The notes: a model not told the origin generated them from the letters alone. DNA of 64,000 nt from Kaistia defluvii (GCF_040548815.1 NZ_JBEPSM010000002.1:772961-836960), one strand, 5' to 3'; counted from the first letter of the stretch, positions 38,034-48,551 are shown. Numbers and translations: made by a program.

Positions 38034-39010
38034 TGTCGGATATCGCTTTCCAATTCGTTCTGTTCGGCTTGCCGGCACAGATCGTCATCACGCTGGTGCT
38101 GGTCGTTCTCGGCCTGCTCGCGGCGACCCTGCTGGTGTGGATGCGCGCCGCTCCGCCGGCGGAGGACGAAAAGGCCAATGAAAAGCGGCGGGAGCTGAAG
38201 GCCCGAATCGGCAGCTGGTGGGCGATGGTCACGCTGCTGGTCGTCGCGCTGGCGCTGGGCCGCACGGCGATGATCGTGCTGCTGGCCTTCGTCAGCTATC
38301 TGGCGCTCAAGGAATATCTGACGATCATCCCGACCCGGAAGGCCGACCGCGTCGTGCTGCTGGTCGCCTATCTCGCCGTGCCGGTCCAGTACTACTGGGT
38401 CGGGATCGGCTGGTACGGCATGTTCGTCATCTTCATCCCCGTCTACATGTTCCTGATCCTGCCGGCCGCCATGGTGCTGCGTGGCGAGACGCAGGGCTTC
38501 CTCAAGGCGGCGGGCACCCTGCATTGGGGGTTGATGACCTCGGTCTTCGCCGTCAGCCACGCCGCCTATCTGCTCGCCGTGCCGCCGCCCGATGCGCCGC
38601 TCGGCATGGGGGCGGGGCTGCTGGTCTTCCTGCTGATCGCGACCGAGTTCAACGATGTCGCCCAGTTCGTCTCCGGCAAGCTGATCGGCCGGCGCAAGAT
38701 CACGCCGCGGGTCTCGCCCAACAAGACGATCGGCGGCTTTCTCGGCGGCCTGGTGGCGACGATCCTGCTCTCCGCCGCGCTGGCGCCGATCCTGACGCCG
38801 ATCGGCGCCTGGCAGGCGGCCGTCATCGGCGGATTGCTGGCCACCGCCGGCTTCTTCGGCGACATCGTCATGTCGGCGGTGAAGCGCGACCTCGGCATCA
38901 AGGACACCGGCACCATGCTGCCTGGCCATGGCGGCATCCTCGATCGCATCGACAGCCTGGTCTTCACCGCGCCGATCTTCTTCCACGCCGTCCGCTACTT
39001 CTATTTTTGA
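38033..39010 (+). CDS. Phosphatidate cytidylyltransferase-like protein (CdsA family)
   Basis: A 325-residue polytopic membrane protein with about eight segments, of the CdsA family that makes CDP-diacylglycerol. The C-terminal signature is intact: SAVKRDLGIKDTGTMLPG followed by HGGILDRIDS, with PNKTIGGFLGG upstream. The ATG at 38033 overlaps the previous stop by one base. A separate housekeeping cdsA is expected elsewhere in the genome, so this copy may serve the neighbouring CDP-alcohol transferase (inference). Confidence 0.88.
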   Translation: MSDIAFQFVLFGLPAQIVITLVLVVLGLLAATLLVWMRAAPPAEDEKANEKRRELKARIGSWWAMVTLLVVALALGRTAMIVLLAFVSYLALKEYLTIIPTRKADRVVLLVAYLAVPVQYYWVGIGWYGMFVIFIPVYMFLILPAAMVLRGETQGFLKAAGTLHWGLMTSVFAVSHAAYLLAVPPPDAPLGMGAGLLVFLLIATEFNDVAQFVSGKLIGRRKITPRVSPNKTIGGFLGGLVATILLSAALAPILTPIGAWQAAVIGGLLATAGFFGDIVMSAVKRDLGIKDTGTMLPGHGGILDRIDSLVFTAPIFFHAVRYFYF

Positions 39011-39019
39011 GCATCCTCG

Positions 39020-39661
39020 ATGACCGCCCGCGACATTCTGCGACTGCTGTTTTTCGCGCTTCTGGTGCGGCCGTTCCTTCTGGTGGCGATCGGCCTTTCC
39101 GTGCGTCATCGCGAACGGCTTCCCAAGGATGGGCCGGTGATCATCGCGGCCAATCACAACAGCCATCTCGACACGCTGGCGCTGATGTCGCTTTTCCCGC
39201 TCCGGAAGCTGCGCCGGGTGCGGGCCGTGGCGGCGGCGGATTATTTTTTGAAGAACCGGCTGCTCAAATGGTTCGCCGTCGACCTGATCGGAATCCTGCC
39301 GATCGAGCGCAGCAGCGGCCGGGGCGGCGCGGATCCGCTGGCCGATGCGCTGGCCGCGCTCGACGCCGGCGATATCCTGATCTTCTTCCCCGAGGGATCG
39401 CGCGGCGAACCGGAAATGCGCCAGGCCTTCAAGCGCGGCGTCGCCCACATTGCCCGCCGTCGCCCTCACGTTCCGGTGCTGCCGGTGTTCCTGCGCGGCT
39501 TCGGCAAGGTGCTGCCGAAGGGCGTTCATCTTCCTGTCCCATTCTTCTGCGATGTGGTGATCGGCCATCCGATGACGGGCGCCGGCGAGGGCTTCGTCCA
39601 GCGCCTGGAGATGGCCGTCGATACGCTCGGCAGCGAGACGCCCAGCTCCGAATGGGCCTGA
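39020..39661 (+). CDS. PlsC-like lysophospholipid acyltransferase
   Basis: A 213-residue acyltransferase with the catalytic HX4D motif ([11 protein letters not shown]) at about residues 44-54, the acceptor-site [10 protein letters not shown] (motif III) and a following [17 protein letters not shown]. An N-terminal hydrophobic segment anchors it. It is the third gene of the phospholipid cassette, 9 bp after the CdsA-like gene. It likely acylates a lysophosphatidate or a special glycerolipid. Confidence 0.88.
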   Translation: MTARDILRLLFFALLVRPFLLVAIGLSVRHRERLPKDGPVIIAANHNSHLDTLALMSLFPLRKLRRVRAVAAADYFLKNRLLKWFAVDLIGILPIERSSGRGGADPLADALAALDAGDILIFFPEGSRGEPEMRQAFKRGVAHIARRRPHVPVLPVFLRGFGKVLPKGVHLPVPFFCDVVIGHPMTGAGEGFVQRLEMAVDTLGSETPSSEWA

Positions 39662-39722
39662 GTTCGGCATCGTCCGATCGGTCATCGCCCAAAAAAGTGA
39701 GACCGGCCTCGAGACCGTCTCC

Positions 39723-39751
39723 TTGACAATCTGCCCCCCGCCGCCTAGATC
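39723..39751 (+). promoter_or_regulatory. groESL promoter
   Basis: ttgaca (39723-39728), 17-base spacer, tagatc (39746-39751), placing the start point just before or at the CIRCE element. The cttgac core also resembles the alphaproteobacterial sigma-32 (RpoH) consensus, so dual control is possible. Confidence 0.65.
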
Positions 39752-39760
39752 CGTGCTGCC

Positions 39761-39791
39761 TGCTAGCACTCCCCATCGGTGAGTGCTAGCA
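39761..39791. promoter_or_regulatory. CIRCE operator (HrcA binding site)
   Basis: Perfect 11-bp arms tgctagcactc (39761-39771) and gagtgctagca (39781-39791) with a 9-base spacer, the classical CIRCE. HrcA bound here represses groESL until heat shock. It lies between the -10 box and the groES ribosome site. Confidence 0.95.
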
Positions 39792-39848
39792 ACCCACATT
39801 AGCGGGTGGTCCGGTCCGGATCGCCCTGCACGCGAGGAGAGAACAAAC

Positions 39849-40157
39849 ATGGCATTCCGTCCTCTGCACGACCGCGTCGTCGTCCGCCGCGTAGCGTCGG
39901 AAGAGAAGACTGCCGGCGGCATCATCATCCCCGACACCGTCAAGGAAAAGCCGCAGGAAGGCGAAGTCGTCGCTGTTGGCCCCGGCGCTCGTGACGAGGC
40001 TGGCAAGCTGGTCGCTCTCGACGTCAAGGCCGGCGACCGCATCCTGTTCGGCAAGTGGTCGGGCACGGAAGTCAAGATCGACGGTGAAGAGCTCCTGATC
40101 ATGAAGGAGTCGGACATCCTCGGCGTTATCGAAGGCAAGGCCGGCAAGGGCAAGTAA
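39849..40157 (+). CDS. groES: Co-chaperonin GroES
   Basis: A 102-residue 10-kDa chaperonin that caps GroEL. It begins [15 protein letters not shown], has the mobile loop [10 protein letters not shown], and ends [10 protein letters not shown]. gaggaga lies about 11 bases before the ATG at 39849; an upstream ATG at 39783 overlaps CIRCE and is not a true start. It forms an operon with groEL, separated by 66 bp. Confidence 0.97.
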   Translation: MAFRPLHDRVVVRRVASEEKTAGGIIIPDTVKEKPQEGEVVAVGPGARDEAGKLVALDVKAGDRILFGKWSGTEVKIDGEELLIMKESDILGVIEGKAGKGK

Positions 40158-41864
<1,707 letters not shown>

Positions 41865-41891
41865 GAAGTCCTACCTCTCGGAAATACGGAA

Positions 41892-41918
41892 GGGCGCGGC
41901 GCAGGCCGCGCCCTTTTT
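41892..41918 (+). terminator. Rho-independent terminator after groEL
   Basis: 9-bp stem gggcgcggc / gccgcgccc, loop gcag, followed by five T residues. Confidence 0.9.
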
Positions 41919-41963
41919 CGTTTCGGGGCCTTTCGGGGGTGAATTTGTCTCGTCGTCCCAGCC

Positions 41964-42854
41964 TCAGTTTGGCGACCTGGGCGGATTGGTCTTCGGGTAG
42001 GTGTGGGCCACCTCGACCGAGGAGACACGGTCGCCGAGACCGAAATCGGACAGCTTGTAGAGCCCCGGCGAACTGAGCGTGCGCTTGGCGCCCTGGGCAA
42101 AGCGCGGGTCGCTGAAATCATGGTCGTAGACCGTGATCGAATAGCGGCCCTTGGCCGGCTTCGGCAGATACAGGCTGCTCATCGTGTCGTTGGCAATGCC
42201 GATATCGGCGACGCCGAAGCGATAGATGTCCTGGGTGGATTGCTTGAGCATGCCCGGATTGCCGGGAACGATCGTCCAGAGATCGCGCCGCGACACACGC
42301 CGGCTGTCGGCCAGATCGAGCCGCGCTTGCCTTCCCAGCCCCAGATCATGCTCGAAGACCTTGATCTCGCCGCCCCAGGGGAACGGAAAGTTCGTCGTAT
42401 CTTCGATGCTGGGCTTGCCCGGGGCGGGGATTTCCGGGGCGTTGACATAGTCGAGCGAGACGATGTCGAACGAGACCTGGACGTTGAGGTCGGTATCGGA
42501 GCCCTTTGCGACGATGGTCCAGGTCGAATAGGGGCCGACCTGGTCGAGGTCGATCCACAGATCGTCCTTGGCGCGGTCGTCGGGGTCCAGCCATTGCGGC
42601 CCGTCGCGCTCGATCGCCACCAGCCGCACTTTGAAGCGGTTGTTGACGACGCGCGGGTAGATCATCGGCTGGATCTGGTCGCCGAAATAGCCATGGGCCG
42701 GGATGAGGTCGCTGGGGCCCTTGTCGAACAGCCGAAAGGCTTCCCGACCCTCGAACCAGAGATACCACTCCAGTTCGTGATCATGGTTCCTGGCTTCGGA
42801 ATAGTTGTTGGGCATCCAGCTGGTCAGGCGGACGCTGAGTTCCTTGGCGAGCAC
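41964..42854 (-). CDS. Unrecognised 296-residue protein, beta-rich
   Basis: No family is recognised. The protein is soluble, without signal peptide or membrane segment, and rich in Asp, aromatic residues and predicted strands. It contains WLDPDDRAKDDLWIDL, VFEHDLGLGRQARLDLADSR and SITVYDHDFSDP, which suggest a C2-like or calcium-type acidic-loop fold (inference). A GTG at 42854 with ggaggg at a spacing of 5 is favoured over the ATG at 42869. It stands alone between groEL and a divergent hydrolase, so context gives little help. Confidence 0.7.
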   Translation of the reverse strand: MLAKELSVRLTSWMPNNYSEARNHDHELEWYLWFEGREAFRLFDKGPSDLIPAHGYFGDQIQPMIYPRVVNNRFKVRLVAIERDGPQWLDPDDRAKDDLWIDLDQVGPYSTWTIVAKGSDTDLNVQVSFDIVSLDYVNAPEIPAPGKPSIEDTTNFPFPWGGEIKVFEHDLGLGRQARLDLADSRRVSRRDLWTIVPGNPGMLKQSTQDIYRFGVADIGIANDTMSSLYLPKPAKGRYSITVYDHDFSDPRFAQGAKRTLSSPGLYKLSDFGLGDRVSSVEVAHTYPKTNPPRSPN

Positions 42855-43183
42855 GGTTTCCCTCCGCATCTAGACGGCTCGCCCCCCTATGCCTCCCGTA
42901 CTGTCAGGAAATAGGGGAGGTCGCTATCCGTAACGTAAGCTGCACCTGGCCTCCGGATGCCGCCCCTGCTCGATCCGGCTCGCACATACCAAGGTATGAC
43001 GCCCTGAACCGAGTGTAGGATTCTGCGTCACCCGGCCATCGCCTAGCTTGTCCATGCGAGTTCACCGCATCGGAGACAAAGGGCCATGAGCACGACGACA
43101 TCCCCGCCACGCCATCGGGCCTTCGCCCCGGCGCATCGACAGGAAGCGACCCGCCGGTCGCCCGCTCCCGAGAGGGGATGCCG
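42855..43183. other. Divergent intergenic region with 14-bp palindrome
   Basis: About 329 bp between the unrecognised gene and the hydrolase gene. It holds the perfect palindrome catacc-aa-ggtatg (42985-42998), close in form to a LuxR/NarL-type operator. No terminator or clear promoter boxes are seen. Confidence 0.45.
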
Positions 43184-44176
43184 ATGACCCCGCCCGCCGA
43201 TCACCCGCACCTTCGCCTCACCCGGCGCGAGGTTTTCGCCGGAACGGCCTTCCTGGCCGCGGCGACCATTCTTCCCAAGGGCGCGCTTGCCCGCACTGCA
43301 GCCTTCAACCCCGGTTCCCAAGGAGAGACTCCCATGAGCAGCGGCTTCATCAAGACCAAGGACGGCACGGAAATCTATTTCAAGGACTGGGGCAGCAAGG
43401 ACGCCCAGCCGATCGTGTTCCATCACGGCTGGCCGCTCTCGGCCGATGACTGGGACGCCCAGATGCTGTTCTTCCTGGCGAATGGCTACCGCGTCGTCGC
43501 CCATGACCGCCGGGGCCATGGCCGCTCCTCGCAGGTCGATACCAACAACACGATGGACCAGTACGCCGCCGACGCCTCGGCCGTGGTCGAGCATCTCGAT
43601 CTGCGCAATGCCGTCCATATCGGTCACTCGACCGGCGGTGGCGAAGTGGCGCGCTATGTCGCCCGCTACGGCCAGCCCCAGGGCCGCGTCGCCAAGGCCG
43701 TGCTGGTGAGTTCGGTTCCCCCGCTGATGCTCAAGACCGCCAGCAACCCCCGCGGCACGCCGATCGAAGTGTTCGACGGCTTCCGCAAGGCGTTGGCCGG
43801 CAATCGCGCCCAGTTCTACCGCGACGTCGCCTCGGGCCCGTTCTACGGCTTCAACCGTCCGGACGCGAAGGTTTCGCAGGGCATCATCGACAATTGGTGG
43901 CGCCAGGGCATGATGGGCGGCGCGCTCGCCCAGTATGAAGGCATCAAGGCCTTCTCGGAGACCGACCAGACCGAGGATCTGAAGGCGATCACCGTGCCGA
44001 CGCTGGTCACCCAGGGCGATGACGACCAGATCGTGCCCTATGAGGACGCCGCGCTGCTTCAGGCCAAGCTGCTGAAGAACGCCACGCTCAAGATCTACAA
44101 GGGCTTCCCGCATGGCATGCTGACCACCCATGCCGACGTGATCAATCCGGACCTGCTTGCCTTCGTGAAGGCCTGA
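43184..44176 (+). CDS. Alpha/beta hydrolase of the non-heme chloroperoxidase type with Tat signal
   Basis: A 330-residue protein: Tat signal ([20 protein letters not shown], about residues 14-34) followed by an alpha/beta hydrolase that starts like cofactor-free haloperoxidases ([20 protein letters not shown]). The nucleophile elbow is GHSTGGGE with Ser, the acid is in [14 protein letters not shown], and the His in [11 protein letters not shown] second ATG at 43334 with aggaga at a spacing of 7 gives a 280-residue cytoplasmic form that matches the usual length of the family. The outer ATG at 43184 follows gagagggg. Substrate is unknown. Confidence 0.88.
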   Translation: MTPPADHPHLRLTRREVFAGTAFLAAATILPKGALARTAAFNPGSQGETPMSSGFIKTKDGTEIYFKDWGSKDAQPIVFHHGWPLSADDWDAQMLFFLANGYRVVAHDRRGHGRSSQVDTNNTMDQYAADASAVVEHLDLRNAVHIGHSTGGGEVARYVARYGQPQGRVAKAVLVSSVPPLMLKTASNPRGTPIEVFDGFRKALAGNRAQFYRDVASGPFYGFNRPDAKVSQGIIDNWWRQGMMGGALAQYEGIKAFSETDQTEDLKAITVPTLVTQGDDDQIVPYEDAALLQAKLLKNATLKIYKGFPHGMLTTHADVINPDLLAFVKA

Positions 44177-44196
44177 ACCGGAACCGACGCGATCGA

Positions 44197-44228
44197 GGAG
44201 GGCGGAGCGATTCGCCCTTCTTTTCTTT
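44197..44228 (+). terminator. Terminator after the hydrolase gene
   Basis: 8-bp stem ggagggcg / cgcccttc (one G-T pair) with an 8-base loop followed by ttttcttt, 20 bp after the stop. Confidence 0.7.
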
Positions 44229-44299
44229 GCTTGCCGTGGAGACCAGGGCCGGCGTCTCGGCACTCGGGTCCGCGATGCCGGCCGGGTGCAGCGCTGCCC

Positions 44300-44752
44300 T
44301 TAGCGGCGGTCCTTGAAGAACTGCCGCAGCATATCGGCCGATTCGCTTTCGGCGATGCCGCCATAGACGTCCGGCGCGTGGTGGCAGGTCGGCTGGCTGT
44401 AGAAGCGCACGCCGCTCTCGACCGCGCCGCCCTTCGGATCGGGCGCGGCATAATAGAGCCGGCGGATGCGGGCGAACGAGATCGCCGCCGCGCACATCGG
44501 GCAGGGCTCCAGCGTCACATAGAGATCGCACTCCGGCAGCCGCTGCGATTGCAGCGTGGCGCAGGCGGTGCGGATCGCCAGCGTTTCGGCATGCGCGGTC
44601 GGGTCATTGAGCTCGAGCGTGCGGTTGCCGTCGGCGGCCAGCACCACGCCGTCGCGCACGATCACCGCGCCGATCGGCACCTCGCCGCGCGCCGCCGCCT
44701 TGCGCGCCTCGGCCAGCGCCAGACTCATGAAGGAGGGCGCGCCGCCCGTCAT
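44300..44752 (-). CDS. tadA: tRNA-adenosine(34) deaminase
   Basis: A cytidine-deaminase-fold enzyme of about 150 residues that converts wobble A34 of tRNA-Arg to inosine. The zinc motifs are HAE (in DPTAHAETLAIR) and PCPMC (in LEPCPMCAAAISFARI). It ends FFKDRR. The start is not certain: ATGs occur at 44800, 44764, 44752 and 44728, and 44752 is chosen because gcggaa precedes it and MTGGAPSFMSLALAEA leads straight into the fold. It is divergent from the rluB-type gene. Confidence 0.9.
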   Translation of the reverse strand: MTGGAPSFMSLALAEARKAAARGEVPIGAVIVRDGVVLAADGNRTLELNDPTAHAETLAIRTACATLQSQRLPECDLYVTLEPCPMCAAAISFARIRRLYYAAPDPKGGAVESGVRFYSQPTCHHAPDVYGGIAESESADMLRQFFKDRR

Positions 44753-44868
44753 TTCCGCTCGCATGGCTCGAATTGACCACCCATTTTCGTCCTGTCGCAT
44801 TTTGTTTGCACGAAGCCGTATCCACCCGGCCGCAAAATGCTCTAAGGAACCGTTTCAAGGATGGATAG

Positions 44869-46485
44869 ATGAAGCCGCCGCAGAAACGCACGAAGGACAG
44901 CCCCGCGCAAGACGACGCCGAGCACGACCGCATCGCCAAGGTATTGGCGCGCGCCGGACTCTGCTCGCGCCGGGACGCTGAACGATTGATCGAAGAGGGA
45001 CGCGTCGCCATCAATGGCCGCGTCCTGACCAGCCCGGCCGTGAATGTCGGCCCGCACGACCGCGTCACGGTCGATGACGAGCCGCTTCCCACCAAGGAAC
45101 GCACGCGGCTGTGGCTCTACCACAAGCCGAAGGGCCTGGTGACGACAGCGCATGATCCGGAGGGCCGCCCGACCGTGTTCGACGCGCTGCCGGAACATCT
45201 GCCGCGCGTCATCGCCATCGGCCGCCTCGACATCAACACGGAGGGGCTGCTGCTCCTCACCAATGATGGTGGCCTCGCCCGCGTGCTGGAACTGCCCTCG
45301 ACCGGCTGGATGCGGCGTTACCGCGTCCGCGCCTGGGGCGACATCCTGCAGCCCGATCTCGACAAGCTGAAGGACGGCGTGTCGATCGACGGCGTGATGT
45401 ATGGCGCCATCGAGGGCATTCTCGACCGCATCCAGGGTTCCAACATCTGGGCGACGATCGGTCTGCGCGAAGGCAAGAACCGCGAAGTGAAGAAGGTGCT
45501 TTCGAGCATCGGCCTCGACGTGAACCGCCTGATCCGCATCTCCTACGGCCCGTTCCAGCTCGGCGACCTGCCGGAGGGCGAAGCCGTCGAGATCAAGGGC
45601 CGCGTCCTGCGTGACCAGCTTGGCGAAAAGCTGGCGCAGGAATCCGGCGCGGATTTCGACGCGCCCCTGCGCGAGGAAGAGGAAGCCGCCCGCCGCAGCA
45701 ATCGCAAGTCCGGCGGCCGAACCATCCGCCGTGGCCCGATCAAGCCGCTCGCCCAGGTCAAGCCGACCAGCGAACGCCCGGTTCGCGTCGATCCGCGCCG
45801 CGTCGAGGAAGCCGAGACCGGCGAGCGTCGTGGCGGTCGTCCCGTCTCCGAAGCGCGCCGAAACCGAGACGAGCGCCCGGCCGAAGGCCGCGCCCCGCGT
45901 GGCGAAGGCCGCCGTGGTCGCGACGAGCGCCCCGCCGAGGGTCGTGCAGCGCGTGGCGAAGCGCGCCGTGGCCGGGACGAGCGTCCCGCCGAAGGCCGTG
46001 CCCCGCGTGGCGAGGGCCGGCGTGGCCGTGGCGAACGCGGTGCCGAGGGCGAGGCTCCGCAGCGGACGTCGCATCGCGGTGCGGCCCGGGGCAGGGGCCG
46101 TGGCGAGCCCGCCGCCGAGGGTGGCGACAAGCGCGATTTCCAGGATGGCCGCCGTTTTGAGGGCAGCCTCCGCAACGCGCGGCCGGTCACCGGCCGCAAT
46201 CCCGATGGCGACCGACCGGCGCGCGGTCCGCGCGGCGGCGTGGTCAAGAGCGGTGGCCGTCCCAGTTCCGGTGGCGCCCCCAAGACGGGCGGCGGCGCGA
46301 AGGCCGGCGGCAAGCCGGGACGCTCGTTCGACAAGCGCCCGGTGACGGGCCGTAATCCGGACGGCGACAGGCCGCGCGGCGGCCGGGGCGGCAAGCCCTC
46401 TGGCGGCGGCGGTGGCAAGCCTTCGGGTTCGGGTGGTTCAGGCAGCAGGTCGGGTGGTACGGGTCGTGCGGATCGTCGCCGGTGA
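44869..46485 (+). CDS. RluB-type pseudouridine synthase with long disordered tail
   Basis: A 538-residue protein. An S4 RNA-binding domain (about residues 23-70) and a pseudouridine synthase domain (about 85-260) are intact, the latter with GRLDINTEGLLLLTNDG carrying the catalytic Asp. The remaining 270 residues are a low-complexity tail: an 18-residue repeat of the type RDERPAEGRAPRGEGRRG (about three units), then Gly/Arg-rich sequence and two RPVTGRNPDGDRP copies. Such tails occur in alphaproteobacterial RluB/E-type enzymes and probably bind rRNA. It overlaps rsmD by 20 bp. Confidence 0.9.
   Translation: MKPPQKRTKDSPAQDDAEHDRIAKVLARAGLCSRRDAERLIEEGRVAINGRVLTSPAVNVGPHDRVTVDDEPLPTKERTRLWLYHKPKGLVTTAHDPEGRPTVFDALPEHLPRVIAIGRLDINTEGLLLLTNDGGLARVLELPSTGWMRRYRVRAWGDILQPDLDKLKDGVSIDGVMYGAIEGILDRIQGSNIWATIGLREGKNREVKKVLSSIGLDVNRLIRISYGPFQLGDLPEGEAVEIKGRVLRDQLGEKLAQESGADFDAPLREEEEAARRSNRKSGGRTIRRGPIKPLAQVKPTSERPVRVDPRRVEEAETGERRGGRPVSEARRNRDERPAEGRAPRGEGRRGRDERPAEGRAARGEARRGRDERPAEGRAPRGEGRRGRGERGAEGEAPQRTSHRGAARGRGRGEPAAEGGDKRDFQDGRRFEGSLRNARPVTGRNPDGDRPARGPRGGVVKSGGRPSSGGAPKTGGGAKAGGKPGRSFDKRPVTGRNPDGDRPRGGRGGKPSGGGGGKPSGSGGSGSRSGGTGRADRRR
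45865..46026 (+). repeat. 54-bp tandem repeat in the rluB-type tail
   Basis: About three units of 54 bp encode repeated 18-residue Arg/Glu/Gly/Pro blocks. The frame is preserved, and the third unit differs from the others mostly at synonymous or conservative positions. Confidence 0.75.
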
Positions 46486-47023
46486 GTTTCGGGGCCGCTC
46501 GCTTGCGGCCCCGCGTACGCAGACGATCCGGCCGACGGCCGACAGACTGCGCGAAAGTCTCTTCAACGTGCTCGCGCACGCCTATGACGACGTCGTGGTC
46601 GATGCCCGCGTGCTCGATCTCTTCGCCGGCACCGGCGCGCTCGGGCTCGAGGCGATCTCGCGCGGCGCGCGCTACGCCATCTTCGTCGAGGAAGGCGTCG
46701 AGGCGCGCGGCCTGATCCGCGACAATATCGAGGCGTTCGGCCTGACGGGCCGGACCAAGCTGCTGCGTCGCGACGCGACCAAGCTCGGCCCGGCCGGCAC
46801 CGTCGATCCCTTCCAGCTCGTCTTCGCCGACCCGCCCTATGGCCGTGGCCTTGGCGAGGCGGCGCTGCAATCCGCTGTCGAGGGCGGCTGGCTGGCCCCC
46901 GGCGCACTCGTCGTGCTGGAAGAAGAAGCCAAGGCCCAGATCGCCGAGATTCCGGGCCTCGAACGGATCGAGACGCGCCAGGCTGGGGACAGTCAGCTTA
47001 TCTTTCTGAAATTTAATGTTTGA
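46466..47023 (+). CDS. rsmD: 16S rRNA (guanine(966)-N2)-methyltransferase
   Basis: A 185-residue SAM-dependent methyltransferase that modifies G966 of 16S rRNA. It begins VRIVAGEFRGRSLAAP (a GTG start at 46466), has motif I VLDLFAGTGALGLEA and the catalytic DPPYGRG. Open frame extends to 46412, but the family start is the VRIVAG residue. It lies within the last 20 bp of the upstream gene and should be translationally coupled to it, linking two rRNA-modifying enzymes. Confidence 0.92.
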   Translation: MRIVAGEFRGRSLAAPRTQTIRPTADRLRESLFNVLAHAYDDVVVDARVLDLFAGTGALGLEAISRGARYAIFVEEGVEARGLIRDNIEAFGLTGRTKLLRRDATKLGPAGTVDPFQLVFADPPYGRGLGEAALQSAVEGGWLAPGALVVLEEEAKAQIAEIPGLERIETRQAGDSQLIFLKFNV

Positions 47024-47104
47024 TTGCGACATTAAAGTCGCAATCTAGCCACAGCTGCCGCATAGCTTGACCCTCAAGTGGCACGCCGAGCAAATCGAGG
47101 GTCA

Positions 47105-48535
47105 ATGGCCTCTATTCTCCAGTCGAATCTGGCTGCGCTAAAGCGCGGACCAGCCGCCCTGTTCATCGCCGTCACGATCGGCATGGCAGCTCCAGCCCTC
47201 GCGGAAGACAAGCCCGCGACACCGGCCCAATCCCAGACGAGCCAGATCCCGCGCATCGCGCCGGATGCCAGCACGTTCAAGCTGGCCAATGGGATGGAAG
47301 TCGTGGTGATCCCCGATCACCGCGCCCCGATCGTTACCCACATGGTCTGGTACAAGATCGGCGCCGCCGACGATCCGGCCGGGAAATCCGGCATTGCGCA
47401 TTTCCTCGAACATCTGATGTTCAAGGGCACCAAGAATCATCCCGCCGGCGAATTCTCGGCCCGGGTCTCCGAGGTGGGCGGCGTCGAGAACGCCTTCACC
47501 ACGGCCGATTCGACCGCCTATTTCCAGACGGTCGCCAAGGAACAGCTCGGCATGGTGATGGGCTTCGAGGCCGATCGCATGCAGGGCCTGCAGCTGACCG
47601 ACCCGGTCGTGCTGCCCGAGCGCGACGTCATCCTGGAAGAGCGGCGCATGCGCACGGATAACAACCCGTCCGCCCAGCTTAGCGAGGCGATGAACGCGGC
47701 GCTGTTCCAGAACCATCCCTACGGCATCCCGATCATCGGCTGGGAGCATGAGATGGCGGGGCTGACGCGCGAGGACGCCGTCGCCCAGTATGAGCGCTAC
47801 TACACGCCGAACAATGCGATCCTGGTGGTCGCCGGCGACGTGACGGCCGACGAAGTGAAGAAGCTCGCCGAAGATACCTATGGCAAGCTGCCGCGTCGTT
47901 CCGAGCCGGCGCCGCGCAAACGCCCGCTCGAGCCCCAGCCCCTGACCGAACGTTCGCTCGTCCTGCGCGACCAGCGGGTGAGCCAGCCTTACTGGAACCA
48001 GGTCTACCTGGCCCCGTCCTATGTTTCGGGCAAGCCCGGCGAGGCCGAGGCGCTGGACATCCTTGCCGACGTGATCGGCAGCGGCGCCACCAGCCGGCTC
48101 TATCGCAGCCTGGTGGTCGAGCAGGCGATCGCCTCGGGCGCCGGCGCCTATTACTCCGGCGATGGCCTCGACTATGGCCGGCTCGGCTTCTATGCGTCGC
48201 CGCGCGGCGACGTCTCGATCGAAAAGCTGAGCGCTGCGGTCGACGCGGTGCTGGCCGACGTGCGCGAGCATGGCATCACGGCCGAGGAGCTGGCGCTGGC
48301 CAAGAAGCGCACCCGCGCCTCGACGATCTACAGCCAGGACAGCCAGTCCTCGCTCGCCCGGATCTTCGGCTCCGCCATGGTGTCAGGCCAGTCGCTTTCG
48401 GACGTGCAGGATTGGGCCCGTCGCATTGACGCGGTGACGCTTTCCGACGTCTCGCAGGCCGCCGCGAAATATCTCGACAAGCGCCGCTCGGTCACGGGCA
48501 CCCTTTTGCCAGCACCGGCCGATGGCCGCAGCTGA
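47105..48535 (+). CDS. M16 family zinc metallopeptidase, catalytic subunit
   Basis: A 476-residue secreted peptidase with a signal sequence (about residues 1-32, ending APALAED) and an M16 catalytic domain. The inverted zinc motif HxxEH is present as HFLEH at residues 99-103, in GIAHFLEHLMFKGT; ENAFTTADSTAYF supplies the third ligand region. It pairs with the adjacent M16 gene as a two-subunit processing-peptidase-like complex. gaggg lies before the ATG. Confidence 0.93.
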   Translation: MASILQSNLAALKRGPAALFIAVTIGMAAPALAEDKPATPAQSQTSQIPRIAPDASTFKLANGMEVVVIPDHRAPIVTHMVWYKIGAADDPAGKSGIAHFLEHLMFKGTKNHPAGEFSARVSEVGGVENAFTTADSTAYFQTVAKEQLGMVMGFEADRMQGLQLTDPVVLPERDVILEERRMRTDNNPSAQLSEAMNAALFQNHPYGIPIIGWEHEMAGLTREDAVAQYERYYTPNNAILVVAGDVTADEVKKLAEDTYGKLPRRSEPAPRKRPLEPQPLTERSLVLRDQRVSQPYWNQVYLAPSYVSGKPGEAEALDILADVIGSGATSRLYRSLVVEQAIASGAGAYYSGDGLDYGRLGFYASPRGDVSIEKLSAAVDAVLADVREHGITAEELALAKKRTRASTIYSQDSQSSLARIFGSAMVSGQSLSDVQDWARRIDAVTLSDVSQAAAKYLDKRRSVTGTLLPAPADGRS

Positions 48536-48551
48536 TCGTCAGAGGAAACAT

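Noticed and set aside
45865..46026. CRISPR-like reading of the 54-bp repeat
   Set aside because: The repeat is contiguous, lacks spacers and keeps the reading frame of the rluB-type gene.
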